This document shows, piece after piece, positions 51,350 to 60,380 of a stretch of 64,000 bases of DNA. The stretch comes from Lysinibacillus_B sp031181585. Lineage in GTDB: Bacteria > Bacillota > Bacilli > Bacillales_A > Planococcaceae. The notes beneath the pieces were generated by a model. It saw nothing but the letters and a program-made list of their open reading frames with translations, did not search any database and was not told the origin of the DNA. Positions within the stretch are counted from its first letter, which is position 1. The number at the start of each line of letters is the position of its first letter. The translations under genes were made by a program, and so were the position numbers. Location of the stretch: assembly GCF_047301505.1 (NCBI RefSeq), contig NZ_CP154840.1:4092001-4156000 (forward strand), given 5' to 3'.

Positions 51350-52171
51350 TTACATAGCAAACAGCGCCCGCTTGACGAATAAATAATGGCTAACGTGTTC
51401 ATTTGTCTGTGTTAAGCAAACAATCATATATCCTTGCGCAAACAATGTTTGAAATACTGTACGTGTTTTATAGCGCCAATCCTCAGCAAGCGAAGGGCTT
51501 TCAATTTTGACTTTGATAAAGTTGGACGGGATGGCAAGCGTGTAAGCATCTTTTAAATAGGAAATGTCACGATCAAACTGGTGCTCAATATCCAAAACGG
51601 GCAATCCAACAATTGTGAGAGAGGAAGGGACAATTTCTGTGGCCTCTTCTTTTAACTCATCAATTTTTGCATCCCAGCGCAGATAGTCTTCATCTGTGAT
51701 ATTCCACTCTACTACCAGACGATCTGTCGGAATGGCTGATGTTTCACCCATTTCCGGCCTTTGGTTTTCAGTATAGCCCGTCCCGTATGCTCGCAATTTA
51801 GTAAAGTACAAGTAGGCTGTCCTCGCCTCCAACGGCTCAAACATCCATTGGCATTTTGTATAGCCCAGGTCATCTGCAAGTTCTTTTTGCTTCAGCTTTA
51901 ACAGCTCTCCAACACCTATCTCCCGGTATTCACGCTTAATACCCAGAAGGTGCGAAAATAAAATACCCTCTGTAGTCCTGTCTCCATAGCTGAAGCCGAT
52001 CAGCTTATCTTCCAGATACGCGCCTACCAATAAAGTTTTATCAGCATCTTCTTTGAGCATTTGATGCATTGGCGTATACGTATCCTGCCAAATTTCCTGT
52101 TCTAATGCAAAGACCATTTCCAGTTCTTCAGTTGTCTTTAACTGCTTTACTATCACTGATTCTAACATCAT
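51350..52171 (-). CDS. GNAT-family acyltransferase, probable amino acid N-succinyltransferase
   Basis: A 273-residue protein with a GNAT domain in the first ~150 residues (MVFALEQEIWQDTY, LVGAYLEDKLIGFSYG, acetyl-CoA loop region YREIGVGELLKLKQKEL at about 82-98). The remaining ~120 residues are an extra C-terminal domain with EATEIVPSSLTIVGL and SNFIKVKIESP. This length and the coupling to the enolase-superfamily gene (9-base gap) match the succinyltransferase of the D-to-L amino acid conversion operon described in Geobacillus. I infer the acyl donor (succinyl-CoA) from that context. Confidence 0.78.
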   Translation of the reverse strand: MMLESVIVKQLKTTEELEMVFALEQEIWQDTYTPMHQMLKEDADKTLLVGAYLEDKLIGFSYGDRTTEGILFSHLLGIKREYREIGVGELLKLKQKELADDLGYTKCQWMFEPLEARTAYLYFTKLRAYGTGYTENQRPEMGETSAIPTDRLVVEWNITDEDYLRWDAKIDELKEEATEIVPSSLTIVGLPVLDIEHQFDRDISYLKDAYTLAIPSNFIKVKIESPSLAEDWRYKTRTVFQTLFAQGYMIVCLTQTNEHVSHYLFVKRALFAM

Positions 52172-52402
52172 TTATTGCCCCCCATGCTTTTTTATAAGGC
52201 CGTCTTAACAAATTGCTCTTTATTTCATTTGCTTACAACTCGCAACTAAAGCTAGGTACCTTGACTCTTTCTTTGCCCTTTCTTGTTATTATATAGAGCT
52301 GCCCTACGCTCCTATACTTCATTTTTCTTCCATTTATATTATATAACAACTTAAGGGAATAATCAGACTTTTATATTCTTTACTTACTATTTCCTAAAAT
52401 AC

Positions 52403-52435
52403 AAAAAACCAGGGAAACAAAATCGTTTCCCTGGC
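52403..52435 (-). terminator. Terminator of dtpT
   Basis: CCAGGGAAAC / GTTTCCCTGG with a 6-base loop, then TTTTTTG on the minus strand. Confidence 0.92.
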
Positions 52436-52465
52436 ATAGCATGGCCATTAAGCCGCAAGTAAATT

Positions 52466-53947
52466 TTATTTAATACCGCGCATTGCACGTGAAATCATTG
52501 GGCTCATCAGTAAAAGCACAACGCCTAGGAAGATCGATAATGCACCTAGTACGCCGAAGTATGATGTTTCAGATACCATTTCGTAAATACGTACTAATTG
52601 CGCATTGATCGCTTGTGCAGCTGCAGATGCCAAGAACCAAAGAGCCATTGTCTGACCTGCAAATGCCTGCGGCGCTAATTTTGTTGTGGCAGATAAACCA
52701 ACTGGTGAAAGTAATAGTTCACCAAGTACTACAAGGAAGAATGAAAGAACAACCCACAATGGATTGACTAAACCTGTTCCTGTCAGAATAATTGCGGCAA
52801 CCATAATCAGGAATGAAGCACCCGCGAAGAATAGAGAGTAAGCAAACTTTCTTGGTGTTGATGGTCCGCGTTCTCCAAGCTTTGTCCACATAGCTGCAAA
52901 CAAAGGTGCCAGCGCAATGATGAATAGCGGGTTCAACGATTGGAACCAAGCCGGGCTGATTTCAAAGTTACCAAGCATCAAATCTGTACGTGTATCTACA
53001 AATGTTGCCAAAATCGTTGAAGATTGCTCTTGGATTGCCCAGAACATAACCGCACAGATGAATAATGGAATATAAGCTAACAGACGGGATTTTTCGTCTG
53101 CATTTGTTTTCGGACTACGATACATATAAGCGATGAATACCGTAGGAATTAAAATACCTAGTGTCGTAATCAACAATGAGAAGTTCTCAATTGTGAAATT
53201 GCCTGTCATGTACGTGATGACACCGGCAATCGCAATAACGATAGCTGCTGCACCGAAAATAGTGAAGGTCTTTTTACGCTCACCTGGAAGCAGCGGGTTT
53301 GTAGGCTGTGATCCAGCCAATCCTAGGTTTTTCTTTGTTACCCAGAATACTACTAAACCGACGAACATACCGACAGCTGCTACAGCGAATCCTGCATGGA
53401 AGCCCCATTCTTTTTGTGTCCAACCTACAAGAAGCGGCGATAGGAATGCACCCATGTTAATCCCCATGTAGAAGATTGTAAAACCAGAATCGCGGCGTGC
53501 ATCGTTATCCGCGTATAAGTCACCAACAACGGCTGATACATTCGGTTTCAGTAAACCTGTACCGATGATGATCAGTACCATTGAAGCGTATAATGCTGTT
53601 ACTCCTCCAGGAAGTGACAGCGCAATATGCCCAAGCATGATCATAATACCGCCGTAGAACACAGATTTCTGTGTACCTAAAATTCGGTCGGCGATCCAAC
53701 CACCAATAATACCTGACATATAAATTAACGAACCATAGATCGACATGATAATGTTCGCTTGTGTACGATCTAATCCTAAACCACCATCTTTTACAGCATA
53801 GTACATGTAGAAGATAAGAATGGCTCGCATTCCGTAATATGAGAAACGTTCCCAAAATTCAGTAAAGAATAGAGAGAACAATCCTTTTGGATGCCCAATA
53901 AAGCCTTTTTGTGGTACGGATTTGACGATCTCTTCTTTGCTAAGCAT
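52466..53947 (-). CDS. dtpT: Peptide:proton symporter, POT/PTR family (DtpT-like)
   Basis: Imports di- and tripeptides with protons. The 493 residues show twelve to fourteen helices. The PTR signature ExxERFSYYG (EFWERFSYYGMRAIL) is in helix 1, followed by GGWIADRILGTQKS, and FTIFYMGINMGAFLSPLLVG as the PTR2 family signature. Length matches bacterial POT carriers. A weak ribosome site (GGAAGAAGG) precedes ATG 53947. It is monocistronic and divergent from the glutathione peroxidase gene. Confidence 0.94.
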   Translation of the reverse strand: MLSKEEIVKSVPQKGFIGHPKGLFSLFFTEFWERFSYYGMRAILIFYMYYAVKDGGLGLDRTQANIIMSIYGSLIYMSGIIGGWIADRILGTQKSVFYGGIMIMLGHIALSLPGGVTALYASMVLIIIGTGLLKPNVSAVVGDLYADNDARRDSGFTIFYMGINMGAFLSPLLVGWTQKEWGFHAGFAVAAVGMFVGLVVFWVTKKNLGLAGSQPTNPLLPGERKKTFTIFGAAAIVIAIAGVITYMTGNFTIENFSLLITTLGILIPTVFIAYMYRSPKTNADEKSRLLAYIPLFICAVMFWAIQEQSSTILATFVDTRTDLMLGNFEISPAWFQSLNPLFIIALAPLFAAMWTKLGERGPSTPRKFAYSLFFAGASFLIMVAAIILTGTGLVNPLWVVLSFFLVVLGELLLSPVGLSATTKLAPQAFAGQTMALWFLASAAAQAINAQLVRIYEMVSETSYFGVLGALSIFLGVVLLLMSPMISRAMRGIK

Positions 53948-54328
53948 GAAAATACCTTCTTCCGTATATTAAAATAATATTTCATTTATCTGACAATTCA
54001 ATTTATAGACAGTTGTCCGTGCCAGAAGGTTAATACTTCATTACATTAAAGGATTCAGAACAATTTTGCAAGTCTTTTAAAAAATGTTAGAAATGTGCCT
54101 TTATTCAGTCTTTTCTGTCATTTAGTGAGATTTTTGCTACAATCCCTTCTTATTTACCCTATTTTCGATGGAGTTAATCAGTTTAGTAATTACTTATATG
54201 CTTTGATGTCACCTCGCTCTTTCATTATTTCAAAATAACAAATAACCATCCAATCAAATCAGTAGTACAAATTACACAAATTGCTATATGATGAATATGT
54301 TTCATTACTGTTTAAGGAGGCGATAAAG
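53948..54328. other. Divergent promoter region of dtpT and the peroxidase gene
   Basis: About 380 AT-rich bases without a gene. I looked for a CodY box, since dtpT is CodY-controlled in other Firmicutes. The best match, ATTGTTCTGAATCCT on the minus strand near 54054, keeps only about 10 of 15 positions, so I do not call it. Confidence 0.35.
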
Positions 54329-54874
54329 ATGAGTATTTACAATTACTTAGTAAAAAAACCAAACGGAGAAATCCTTTCTATGGAGACATACCGGGGAAAG
54401 ACAGTACTAATCGTTAATTCAGCTAGTCAGTGCAGGTTTACTTACCAATATGAAGATTTGCAAAGGCTATACGAAAAGTATAAAGACCAAGGATTTGTCG
54501 TATTAGCTTTCCCAACAAATCAATTCGATGAACAAAACCCCGAAGATGGGGCAGCTACCGCACGTGCGTGTAAGGTTAATTTTGGGGTAGAGTTCCCTAT
54601 CTTTGACCTTGTTGAAGTGAATGGTGAACGTACGGAGCCATTATTTAATTACATAAAGCACGAAGTAGACGTGCGTGAAATAGATAAAGGCAATATGCAG
54701 GAGATGATGCTAATGGATCATGTTCAGCAGAAATACCCTGATTATCTAATTGGCCGCAGCATCCGATGGAACTTTACAAAGTTTTTAGTTGATAAATCAG
54801 GGAAGGTCATCGCTCGTTTTGAACCGTCTGACTCTTTGCTTGACCTTGAGCAAGCGGTAGAAAAAACAATATAA
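54329..54874 (+). CDS. Glutathione peroxidase family protein, divergent
   Basis: A 181-residue thiol peroxidase of the GPx family. The peroxidatic Cys is in NSASQCRFTYQYEDL (residues about 29-43), the Gln is in FPTNQFDEQNP, the Trp is in IRWNFTKFLVDKSGKVIARF. The usual Gly after the Cys is Arg, and QFGGQEPG is changed to QFDEQNPEDG. A second Cys in ARACKVNFGVEFP corresponds to the resolving cysteine of bacterial enzymes. An insertion of about 25 residues precedes the Trp motif. AAGGAGGCG precedes ATG 54329. Function is probably thioredoxin-dependent peroxide reduction. Confidence 0.82.
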   Translation: MSIYNYLVKKPNGEILSMETYRGKTVLIVNSASQCRFTYQYEDLQRLYEKYKDQGFVVLAFPTNQFDEQNPEDGAATARACKVNFGVEFPIFDLVEVNGERTEPLFNYIKHEVDVREIDKGNMQEMMLMDHVQQKYPDYLIGRSIRWNFTKFLVDKSGKVIARFEPSDSLLDLEQAVEKTI

Positions 54875-54900
54875 GGAAAGCACCCCTCATAGCAATTGGC

Positions 54901-54983
54901 GAAGCAGCCTAGAGCTTAGAGCTGCTTCTGGCGTTGACGCTCTCGTCGTAATAGAAATGTCAGCACGAATACCTCGACATTTC
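54901..54983. repeat. Two successive perfect hairpins between the peroxidase and hflX
   Basis: GAAGCAGC (54901-54908) pairs with GCTGCTTC (54921-54928), with an inner CTA/TAG. GAAATGTC (54954-54961) pairs with GACATTTC (54976-54983). Neither is followed by a T run. The first may end peroxidase transcripts inefficiently. Confidence 0.5.
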
Positions 54984-55014
54984 TTCACCTTGAAAATTTA
55001 TAATTTCTTATCTT

Positions 55015-55041
55015 AAAAAGGGCTGCTTTTGGCAGCCCTTT
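55015..55041 (-). terminator. Terminator of hflX
   Basis: AAAGGGCTGC / GCAGCCCTTT with a 5-base loop and T run on the minus strand, overlapping the stop. Confidence 0.9.
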
Positions 55042-56326
55042 AACTTACTACATACTCTTCATACTTCTGATAATCAGCCTCTTTTAATTCAAGCTCTATA
55101 AGTGTCCCCTCTTCCTCATAGGACGTACTGAATATAGTAGCTGCTTCATTTAAATAAGAGACGATTCCTCCTTTATCATAAGGAACGAGCATTTTGCATG
55201 TAACATAATTGGAGAAGATATGCTGCTTAATGATGTGCACCAATTCGTCAAGCCCTTCTCCTCCCTTTGCCGCAACCCAAATATTATCTCCGCTAACAAG
55301 AGGGTACTTGACGCCTGCAAGATCCGACTTGTTATATACATAGACAGTTGGGATGTCCTCGACTCCTACATCCTTTAATGTCTCATTCGTTACATTGATC
55401 ATAAAACCATGCTCTTCATTTGATACATCCACTACATGAAGCAGAAGGTCTGCCTCACGCGCCTCCTCCAATGTGGAGCGGAAGGCTTTTACAAGATGGT
55501 GAGGCAATTTGCTAACGAAACCAACTGTATCCGTCAACAGGAATGTTTTATTGTCCGGGAGTTCAATATTACGAACCGATGTTTCAAGTGTGGCAAATAG
55601 CATGTCCTTCTCAAACACTTGCTTGGAATCCTCCTGCCCAATCTTTGCAAGAAGCTGGTTCATAATAGTGGATTTCCCTGCGTTTGTATATCCTACGAGG
55701 GACACAACAGGCACTGCATTTTTACGTCTCTGCTTGCGCTGTGTTTCACGCTGCTCTTTCACCTGCTCTAATTCCCGGCGCAGCTTAGCTATTTGGTCTT
55801 CGATTTTCCGTCGGTCCAGCTCCAGCTTTGTTTCACCGGCACCGCGGTTTTTAAATCCTCCTCCTGTACCACCGCCTTGACGTGACAGAGAAGCATGCAG
55901 ACCAACTAAACGAGGGAGCATATATTGGAGCTGCGCCAGCTCTACTTGCATCTGAGCCTCCCGTGTTTTCGCTCGGCGGCTGAAAATATCCAAAATGAGC
56001 ATCGTCCGATCAATAACTTTGCATTCTAGATCCCGCTCTAGGTTACGGATCTGAGATGGCGACAATTCATCATTGAAGATAATGATGTTTGCATCCGCCT
56101 CCTCAGCAAACGCCTTTATCTCCTCAATTTTACCGGTACCCACGTAATGGGAAGGATTGACGCGCTCCAGGTTTTGCGTCACTTGTCCTGTCACTTCTAC
56201 ATCTAATGCTTCAGCCAAGTTTGCGAGCTCTTCCATTGAATAATCGAAGTGCTCATCATTCCGCAAATTGACACCTACGAGAACGCCTTTTTCCTGCAGT
56301 ATTTCAATATCCTTTAAATTGTTCAC
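55040..56326 (-). CDS. hflX: GTPase HflX (ribosome rescue/splitting factor)
   Basis: A 428-residue GTPase that binds 50S subunits and helps recycle stalled or stressed ribosomes. It has the N-terminal HflX domain (EEADANIIIFNDELSPSQIRNLE, DRTMLILDIFSRRAKTREAQMQVELAQLQY), the Gly-rich RQGGGTGGGFKNRGAGETKLE loop, a coiled coil, then the G domain: GYTNAGKST (G1), DTVGFVSKLP (G3), NKSD (G4). It starts at GTG 56326 with GGAGGGG 6 bases upstream; no hfq gene is nearby. The length fits Bacillus HflX. Confidence 0.94.
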   Translation of the reverse strand: MNNLKDIEILQEKGVLVGVNLRNDEHFDYSMEELANLAEALDVEVTGQVTQNLERVNPSHYVGTGKIEEIKAFAEEADANIIIFNDELSPSQIRNLERDLECKVIDRTMLILDIFSRRAKTREAQMQVELAQLQYMLPRLVGLHASLSRQGGGTGGGFKNRGAGETKLELDRRKIEDQIAKLRRELEQVKEQRETQRKQRRKNAVPVVSLVGYTNAGKSTIMNQLLAKIGQEDSKQVFEKDMLFATLETSVRNIELPDNKTFLLTDTVGFVSKLPHHLVKAFRSTLEEAREADLLLHVVDVSNEEHGFMINVTNETLKDVGVEDIPTVYVYNKSDLAGVKYPLVSGDNIWVAAKGGEGLDELVHIIKQHIFSNYVTCKMLVPYDKGGIVSYLNEAATIFSTSYEEEGTLIELELKEADYQKYEEYVVS

Positions 56327-56366
56327 AAAACCCCTCCTACGTGCTGATTAACCACATCGTATCATA

Positions 56367-56407
56367 CAAAAGGGGCGCCTCAAAAGCATTTGAGGCATCC
56401 CTTTTTA
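56367..56407 (-). terminator. Terminator of putP
   Basis: AAAGGGATGCCTCAAA / TTTGAGGCGCCCCTTT (one mismatch) with a short loop and T run. The core AGGGG..CCCCT design is like the murF terminator at 731-770. Confidence 0.88.
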
Positions 56408-57889
56408 TTCTTCGTGTTTCAAGCGTCGAATTGTTTCATCAAACTCGGCTTCAATTTCTTTATTTGGCTTATACGTAAACGCACTTACGGTGATGGCTAC
56501 CAATAAGCAGACGATAAATCCAGGTACAATTTCATACAATGCAGACGTCAAAACGTCTACCTGCCCCCAAACAAAAGCAACGAGTGCACCACTCACCATT
56601 CCCGTAAGTGCACCGATGTTTGTTAGTTTGCGCCAGTAGAGTGCTAAAAGGAGAATAGGACCGAATGCCGCACCAAAGCCAGCCCATGCAAACCCTACTA
56701 GTTCAAGCACCGAATTTCCCGGATTCCAAGCAAGGAATGCTGCTATGACAGACACAAACAATACAGCTAAACGTCCGGCAAATACATACTGTGCATCTGT
56801 TGCTGTTTTATTAAAGATCGATTTGTAAATATCCTCCACTAATGTAGAGGACGTCACAATAAGCTGTGAGCTGATGGTACTCATAATTGCCGCTAAAACA
56901 GCTGCGAGCATAATACCGGCTATAAAAGGATGAAACAAGATCTGCCCCAATATAATGAAAACCGTTTCGGCGTCCTTCAGCTCTTCTCCACCTTGTTGGA
57001 AGTAAGCAAGACCAACAAGTGCCGTTGCAACAGCACCCGCTAGACTGAAAATCATCCATCCTATCCCAATCCGGCGTGCTGACGTTGTTTCCTTAACAGA
57101 TTTGATTGCCATAAAACGCACAATGATATGCGGCTGGCCGAAGTAACCTAGCCCCCAAGCAATAGAGGAAACAACCCCAGCTGCTGTAGCAGTAGAGGCA
57201 AATAAAGAGAGATGCTCTGGGTCCACTGCCTTAATAGACTCAATTGTTTCTCCAACCCCTCCTGTTAAAAAGATGCCGAATACCGGAACAGCAATCAATG
57301 CTAAAAACATTGTGAGCCCTTGCAGGAAATCTGTATAGCTTACCGCCAGGAAGCCTCCAAATAATGTGTAAGCCACTACGACACCGGAAACGATCAATAA
57401 TCCAAGGTGATAGTCATAGCCAAAAGAGCTGTTAAAAAACTTCCCTCCTGCGACCATTCCACTTGATACATAAAAGGTAAAGAAGACAAGAATAATGATG
57501 CCTGACGCAATACGAATTGCCTTTGTTTTATCACGTAACCGGTTATCCAAGAAACTCGGAATAGTAATGGAGTCGCTTGCAACTTGGGTATAAATGCGTA
57601 ATCTCGGCGCTACAAGCAGCCAGTTCAAGTATGCACCAACTGTCAATCCAATCGCGATCCAGGCGTCGACCAGCCCGTTTAGGTAAATAGCACCTGGCAA
57701 CCCCATTAAAAGCCACCCGGACATATCAGCTGCTCCAGCACTCAACGCCGTGACAGCAGGTCCCAAGCCACGCCCGCCCAACATATAGTCATTCAAACTC
57801 TTCGTTCGAACAAATGCATACCAGCCGACGGCAAGCATTGCCACCATGTAGATCGTGATGGCCGCTAATTGAAAGGCATGATCTGACAT
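56405..57889 (-). CDS. putP: Sodium/proline symporter PutP
   Basis: Imports proline with sodium. The 494 residues form the 13-helix SSS-family fold: LNDYMLGGRGLGPAVTALSAGAADMSGWLLMGLPG (unwound first helix with sodium and proline sites), LLVAPRLRIYTQVASDSITIPSFL, FAWAGFGAAFGPILLLALYW. ATG 57889 is chosen because AAAGGAGG lies 6 bases upstream; upstream in-frame ATGs overlap that site. No put catabolic genes are adjacent, so the role is likely osmoprotection or scavenging. Confidence 0.94.
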   Translation of the reverse strand: MSDHAFQLAAITIYMVAMLAVGWYAFVRTKSLNDYMLGGRGLGPAVTALSAGAADMSGWLLMGLPGAIYLNGLVDAWIAIGLTVGAYLNWLLVAPRLRIYTQVASDSITIPSFLDNRLRDKTKAIRIASGIIILVFFTFYVSSGMVAGGKFFNSSFGYDYHLGLLIVSGVVVAYTLFGGFLAVSYTDFLQGLTMFLALIAVPVFGIFLTGGVGETIESIKAVDPEHLSLFASTATAAGVVSSIAWGLGYFGQPHIIVRFMAIKSVKETTSARRIGIGWMIFSLAGAVATALVGLAYFQQGGEELKDAETVFIILGQILFHPFIAGIMLAAVLAAIMSTISSQLIVTSSTLVEDIYKSIFNKTATDAQYVFAGRLAVLFVSVIAAFLAWNPGNSVLELVGFAWAGFGAAFGPILLLALYWRKLTNIGALTGMVSGALVAFVWGQVDVLTSALYEIVPGFIVCLLVAITVSAFTYKPNKEIEAEFDETIRRLKHEE

Positions 57890-58059
57890 AGACATCCTCC
57901 TTTTCATTTTTAAAAGTTTATGTATCACCACTCCGTCTTACCAAACAATTCCCATCCTTTAGCTAAAATTTCGGTTTTTCTTCCTTCCAATCCTCAAACA
58001 CACCTTGGTTCATTCAGTATGATAAACTGAAATTACTTTAAATAAAGAGGTTGAGGACT

Positions 58060-59220
58060 ATGGACTTTGAACAAATGAAAAAGCAGTTCCTAGCGCTGCT
58101 AGAGGAAAAAAACCTTGTACAAGCTACAATCAGCCAGCCGCGCCTAAAATCAAATGAGCTGAAACGGGTAAAATTAAAGCCCATCGAGTTAAAAGGTACT
58201 TACACTATCCAATTAGAATATCAGTACGAGCGAATTTTGAAGCATGAGAATGTTCCTTTAGATCAATTCGCTGACCATTTTAATCATTTACTTGAACAGT
58301 TTCGGCAAATTCATGCGCAGTTTACTGAGCATTCCGTTCACGTACAGCTTTCTAAGAAAAATAAGGTGCTTTGGAAATCGGAAAAACAGGCAACAATAAA
58401 AGAAGTGAGTTTATCTCATAATAGAAAAAAAAGCTATTTATTGGATGATACGACACCTTATCCTTTCCTGATCCGTCTTGGCGTCCAGACAGAGGACGGC
58501 AAAGTAAAAAAGCAAAAGTATGATAAATTCAAACAAATCAACCGATTTGTCGAGTTTATTGATGATTCCCTGCATTACCTGCCAAAGGACCGCACTATTC
58601 GCATCCTGGATTTCGGCTCAGGGAAATCCTACTTAACGTTTGCGCTTTACCACTATTTAAAGGTGGAAAAGGGGCTGAACATCCGCGTCACAGGACTCGA
58701 CCTGAAAAAAGAGGTTATTGAAGAATGCAACGACATTGCAGCTGATCTCGGCTATGAAGACTTGGAATTTTTAGTAGGGGATATCAATGACTATAATGAG
58801 GAAACGTCTGTTGATATGGTTGTTACGCTGCATGCCTGTGATGTAGCTACAGATATGGCACTGGCACGTGCAGTAAAATGGGGAGCGAAAGTTATTTTGA
58901 GCGTTCCCTGCTGCCAGCATGAGCTAAATCGTCAGCTAAATGCCCCATCACTAGAGATAATGCTGCAGCACGGCTTAATTCGGGAACGCTTCGCCTCCTT
59001 GGCAACTGATTCTATCCGAGCAGAGCTGTTATCGCTAGTTGGATATGATACACAGCTTCTGGAATTCATTGATATGGAACATACGCCGAAAAATATACTC
59101 ATTCGTGCCTATTACACTGGAAAAAAAGGTTCGAAAGAGCAGCGCGCCCGTTACGACGCGTTTACTTCCTTATTGCAGGCAAAACCATTTCTGCAAAATG
59201 AATTACATGATTATCTGTAA
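58060..59220 (+). CDS. SAM-dependent methyltransferase (Methyltransf_32-like)
   Basis: A 386-residue protein. The first ~150 residues are a charged alpha/beta region of unknown role. The SAM domain (residues about 165-330) has ILDFGSGKSYLTFALYHYL (SAM motif I), VTGLDLKKEVIEECNDIA, and VTLHACDVATDMALARAVKWGAKVILSVPCCQHELN, a Cys-Cys pair seen in the PF13679 group that includes eukaryotic METTL25-type proteins. The target molecule is unknown, possibly RNA or protein. A TTG at 58051 is less likely; GAGG lies near ATG 58060. Confidence 0.85.
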   Translation: MDFEQMKKQFLALLEEKNLVQATISQPRLKSNELKRVKLKPIELKGTYTIQLEYQYERILKHENVPLDQFADHFNHLLEQFRQIHAQFTEHSVHVQLSKKNKVLWKSEKQATIKEVSLSHNRKKSYLLDDTTPYPFLIRLGVQTEDGKVKKQKYDKFKQINRFVEFIDDSLHYLPKDRTIRILDFGSGKSYLTFALYHYLKVEKGLNIRVTGLDLKKEVIEECNDIAADLGYEDLEFLVGDINDYNEETSVDMVVTLHACDVATDMALARAVKWGAKVILSVPCCQHELNRQLNAPSLEIMLQHGLIRERFASLATDSIRAELLSLVGYDTQLLEFIDMEHTPKNILIRAYYTGKKGSKEQRARYDAFTSLLQAKPFLQNELHDYL

Positions 59221-59225
59221 GAAAG

Positions 59226-59255
59226 AAAAAGACGCTCGCTTCAGCGTCTTTTTTC
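59226..59255 (+). terminator. Terminator of the methyltransferase gene
   Basis: AAAAGACGCT / AGCGTCTTTT with a 6-base loop and T run just past the stop codon. Confidence 0.92.
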
Positions 59256-59741
59256 AATAAACACTATAGCGCTATATTAAATTTTAAACGTTATAAAAAT
59301 AAAGGCGATAAAATAACTTCTCAGCTATCGCAAACACGTCTAATTAAAAGCTTTTATACCCAAGCTTTTATAGGTTTCATATAGGTAAAAACATGTCTTT
59401 TTTCTATAGAAAAGACCATAAAATTTACACTGTTGTAACATTCTAGTTAACATAATATAAACATTTCGCTATTTGAACTTTTTGCAAATAACTATGTAAC
59501 ACAGAAGTAAATAAACGAATAAATGTCATTTACGATAAAATAACAGTTTTTTCTACTAAAAAAATCATTTTTTCTCTATTCTGTATGTTCCTAGCTAAGT
59601 GGAGGATGTCATCTAATGTTACAGAATTGTAAAGTTTGAAAATAACAAGTGAATAATTCTATAGATTTTTTAAAGTTTTTGTTATGATAATTGAGGCTTA
59701 ATTTTTACCACAATAACATTTATATAGACGGAGGCAATTCC
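59256..59741. other. Long leader of the DUF47-pit unit
   Basis: About 490 AT-rich bases. It contains the palindrome TATAGCGCTATA near 59263, a direct repeat of AAGCTTTTATA (about 59348-59372), and four TTTACA-like repeats at 59423-59462 with 11-12 base spacing, as in PhoP boxes. A TATGAT -10-like box at about 59683 has a poor -35, as expected for an activated promoter. Confidence 0.45.
59423..59462 (+). promoter_or_regulatory. Possible PhoP box (four TTnACA-like direct repeats)
   Basis: TTTACA at 59423, GTAACA at 59434, TTAACA at 59446 and TAAACA at 59457, spaced 11, 12 and 11 bases. In Bacillus, PhoP binds TT(A/T/C)ACA repeats of this spacing. The distance to the gene is about 280 bases, which is longer than usual. 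Confidence 0.35.
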
Positions 59742-60362
59742 ATGTTCAATTCTAGAAAACAAGATCCTTTCTTCTCGTCCCTTCATAAAATTGCTGAAAA
59801 TATGCAAGAAGCGGTACACTATGCTAACGACTTCCGCATTGAAACGATAGCTGATTTAAAAGAAATCAGCATTAAAATGAAGGAATACGAAACTGCCGGT
59901 GACAAATTAATCCATGATTTAATTGTCATGCTAAACAAATCCTTCATGACGCCAATCGAGCGCGAAGATATCCTGTCGTTGGCAATTCGCATGGATGACA
60001 TTTTAGATGGCACAGAAGGATGTATTGCACACTACGAAATGTTTTCACTGACTGAAATTGATCAATCTATGCGCGACTTCCTAGGCTACATTACAAAATC
60101 TACTGATGAAATTGTAAAAGCAATGGACTTACTTAATAAAAAAGATTTAGTAGGCATGCGTCAACACGCTATCTTGGTAAAGGATTATGAACGCCAGTGT
60201 GACGAAGTACTTCGCTCATCTATCAAGCAGTTATTTTTAAATGAGAAGGATCCGATTCGCTTGATTAAATTCAAGGACATCTATGAACAGTTGGAAGAAA
60301 TTGCTGACTACTGTCAGAATGTCGCAAATACGATTGAAACTATCATTATGCGTAACGCGTAA
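59742..60362 (+). CDS. DUF47-family PhoU-like protein (Pit accessory)
   Basis: A 206-residue all-helical protein of the DUF47 (PhoU-like) family, which accompanies Pit phosphate transporters and is thought to modulate them. It has FFSSLHKIAENMQEAVHYANDF at the start, TPIEREDILSLAIRMDDILDGTEG (metal-ligand Glu/Asp helix pair) and IYEQLEEIADYCQNVANTIE at the C-terminus. GACGGAGG precedes ATG 59742; an upstream in-frame start at 59691 lies in AT-rich leader. pit follows after 18 bases, so they form one operon. Confidence 0.9.
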   Translation: MFNSRKQDPFFSSLHKIAENMQEAVHYANDFRIETIADLKEISIKMKEYETAGDKLIHDLIVMLNKSFMTPIEREDILSLAIRMDDILDGTEGCIAHYEMFSLTEIDQSMRDFLGYITKSTDEIVKAMDLLNKKDLVGMRQHAILVKDYERQCDEVLRSSIKQLFLNEKDPIRLIKFKDIYEQLEEIADYCQNVANTIETIIMRNA

Positions 60363-60380
60363 TAGCGGGAGACTTCATAA

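Noticed and set aside
54040..54070. CodY box upstream of dtpT
   Set aside because: The best window matches only about 10 of 15 consensus positions, which is background level in AT-rich DNA.
59347..59372. Direct repeat of AAGCTTTTATA as part of a CRISPR-like or mobile element
   Set aside because: Only two short copies next to each other, no spacer regularity, and no associated genes.
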